The notes below the pieces were generated by a model. It was not told the DNA's origin. It saw nothing but the letters and a program-made list of their open reading frames with translations, and ran no database searches. Source: Rheinheimera oceanensis (GTDB taxonomy: Bacteria; Pseudomonadota; Gammaproteobacteria; Enterobacterales; Alteromonadaceae). Taken from it: 64,000 bases of DNA. Positions 63,978-64,000 of this stretch are shown here, in pieces. The stretch's first letter is position 1, and the number at the start of each line of letters is the position of its first letter. The position numbers and the translations under genes were made by a program. The stretch covers positions 186,001 to 250,000 of the forward strand of contig NZ_JAGPNM010000005.1 of assembly GCF_018831085.1 (NCBI RefSeq), written 5' to 3'.

Positions 63978-64000
63978 TGTGGATCCCCGTTTGCTATGTT

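Overview
The window looks like the chromosome of a marine or aquatic gammaproteobacterium near Rheinheimera, Alishewanella or Arsukibacterium (Alteromonadales/Chromatiales). This is inferred from gene families and order: RlmA, a YciU-type protein, a POT peptide transporter, YjbF/YjbG/YjbH (Gfc) proteins, a DUF2750 protein and a complete leucine-catabolism (liu) operon. No rRNA, tRNA, CRISPR array, transposase or integrase was recognised.

Layout. Positions 1-4000 hold housekeeping genes: the start of an exported protein, rlmA, a YciU-like gene, a peptide transporter and a small membrane protein. Positions 4051-46644 are one large surface-polysaccharide locus read on the + strand. It starts with UDP-sugar genes (WecB, a WbpP/TviC-like epimerase, a WbpO/TviB-like dehydrogenase) and rmlC-rmlD. 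A 373-bp leader precedes the export and assembly genes: a 910-aa SLBB protein, Wzz, WecC, RmlB, RmlA, a VioA-like aminotransferase, a VioF-like formyltransferase, Wzx, glycosyltransferases, an AsnB-like amidotransferase and Wzy. A two-domain oxidoreductase, a heparinase-like protein, another glycosyltransferase and a PglC/PglD/PglE-like set follow. Positions 33990-39565 are an accessory block: two HEPN-MNT toxin-antitoxin pairs in opposite gene order, a broken sugar transferase, a four-helix-bundle gene, a beta-CASP hydrolase and Ugd. Most of its gaps carry a peculiar GT-rich, stop-codon-rich spacer. GalU, a PglF-like dehydratase and a GfcA-GfcB-GfcC-GfcD module close the locus.

Positions 46698-54847 are mixed chromosomal genes: a diguanylate cyclase, an MJ1255-family glycosyltransferase, tdk, MAPEG, YqaA, DUF2750, 2-hydroxyacid dehydrogenase, glutathione peroxidase, a 3-hydroxyisobutyrate-dehydrogenase-family enzyme and a RES-Xre toxin-antitoxin pair. 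Positions 54955-63977 (minus strand) are the liu operon, liuA-liuB-liuC-liuD-liuE-scoA-scoB. It converts isovaleryl-CoA to acetyl-CoA and acetoacetate, and a succinyl-CoA transferase activates the acetoacetate. Three of its junctions carry 376-393-bp gaps filled with structured repeats.

Taken together the polysaccharide genes predict a Wzx/Wzy-assembled glycan started on a diacetamido-trideoxyhexose (PglF/E/D/C). Likely donors are UDP-GalNAcA (possibly amidated by the AsnB-like enzyme), UDP-ManNAcA, dTDP-rhamnose, dTDP-Qui4NFo and UDP-GlcA. The most unusual signals are the stop-rich spacer family with its (GTGTTGA)11 array, the twin HEPN-MNT modules (one with a G9 tract in its active-site motif), and two families of covarying hairpin repeats inside the liu operon.
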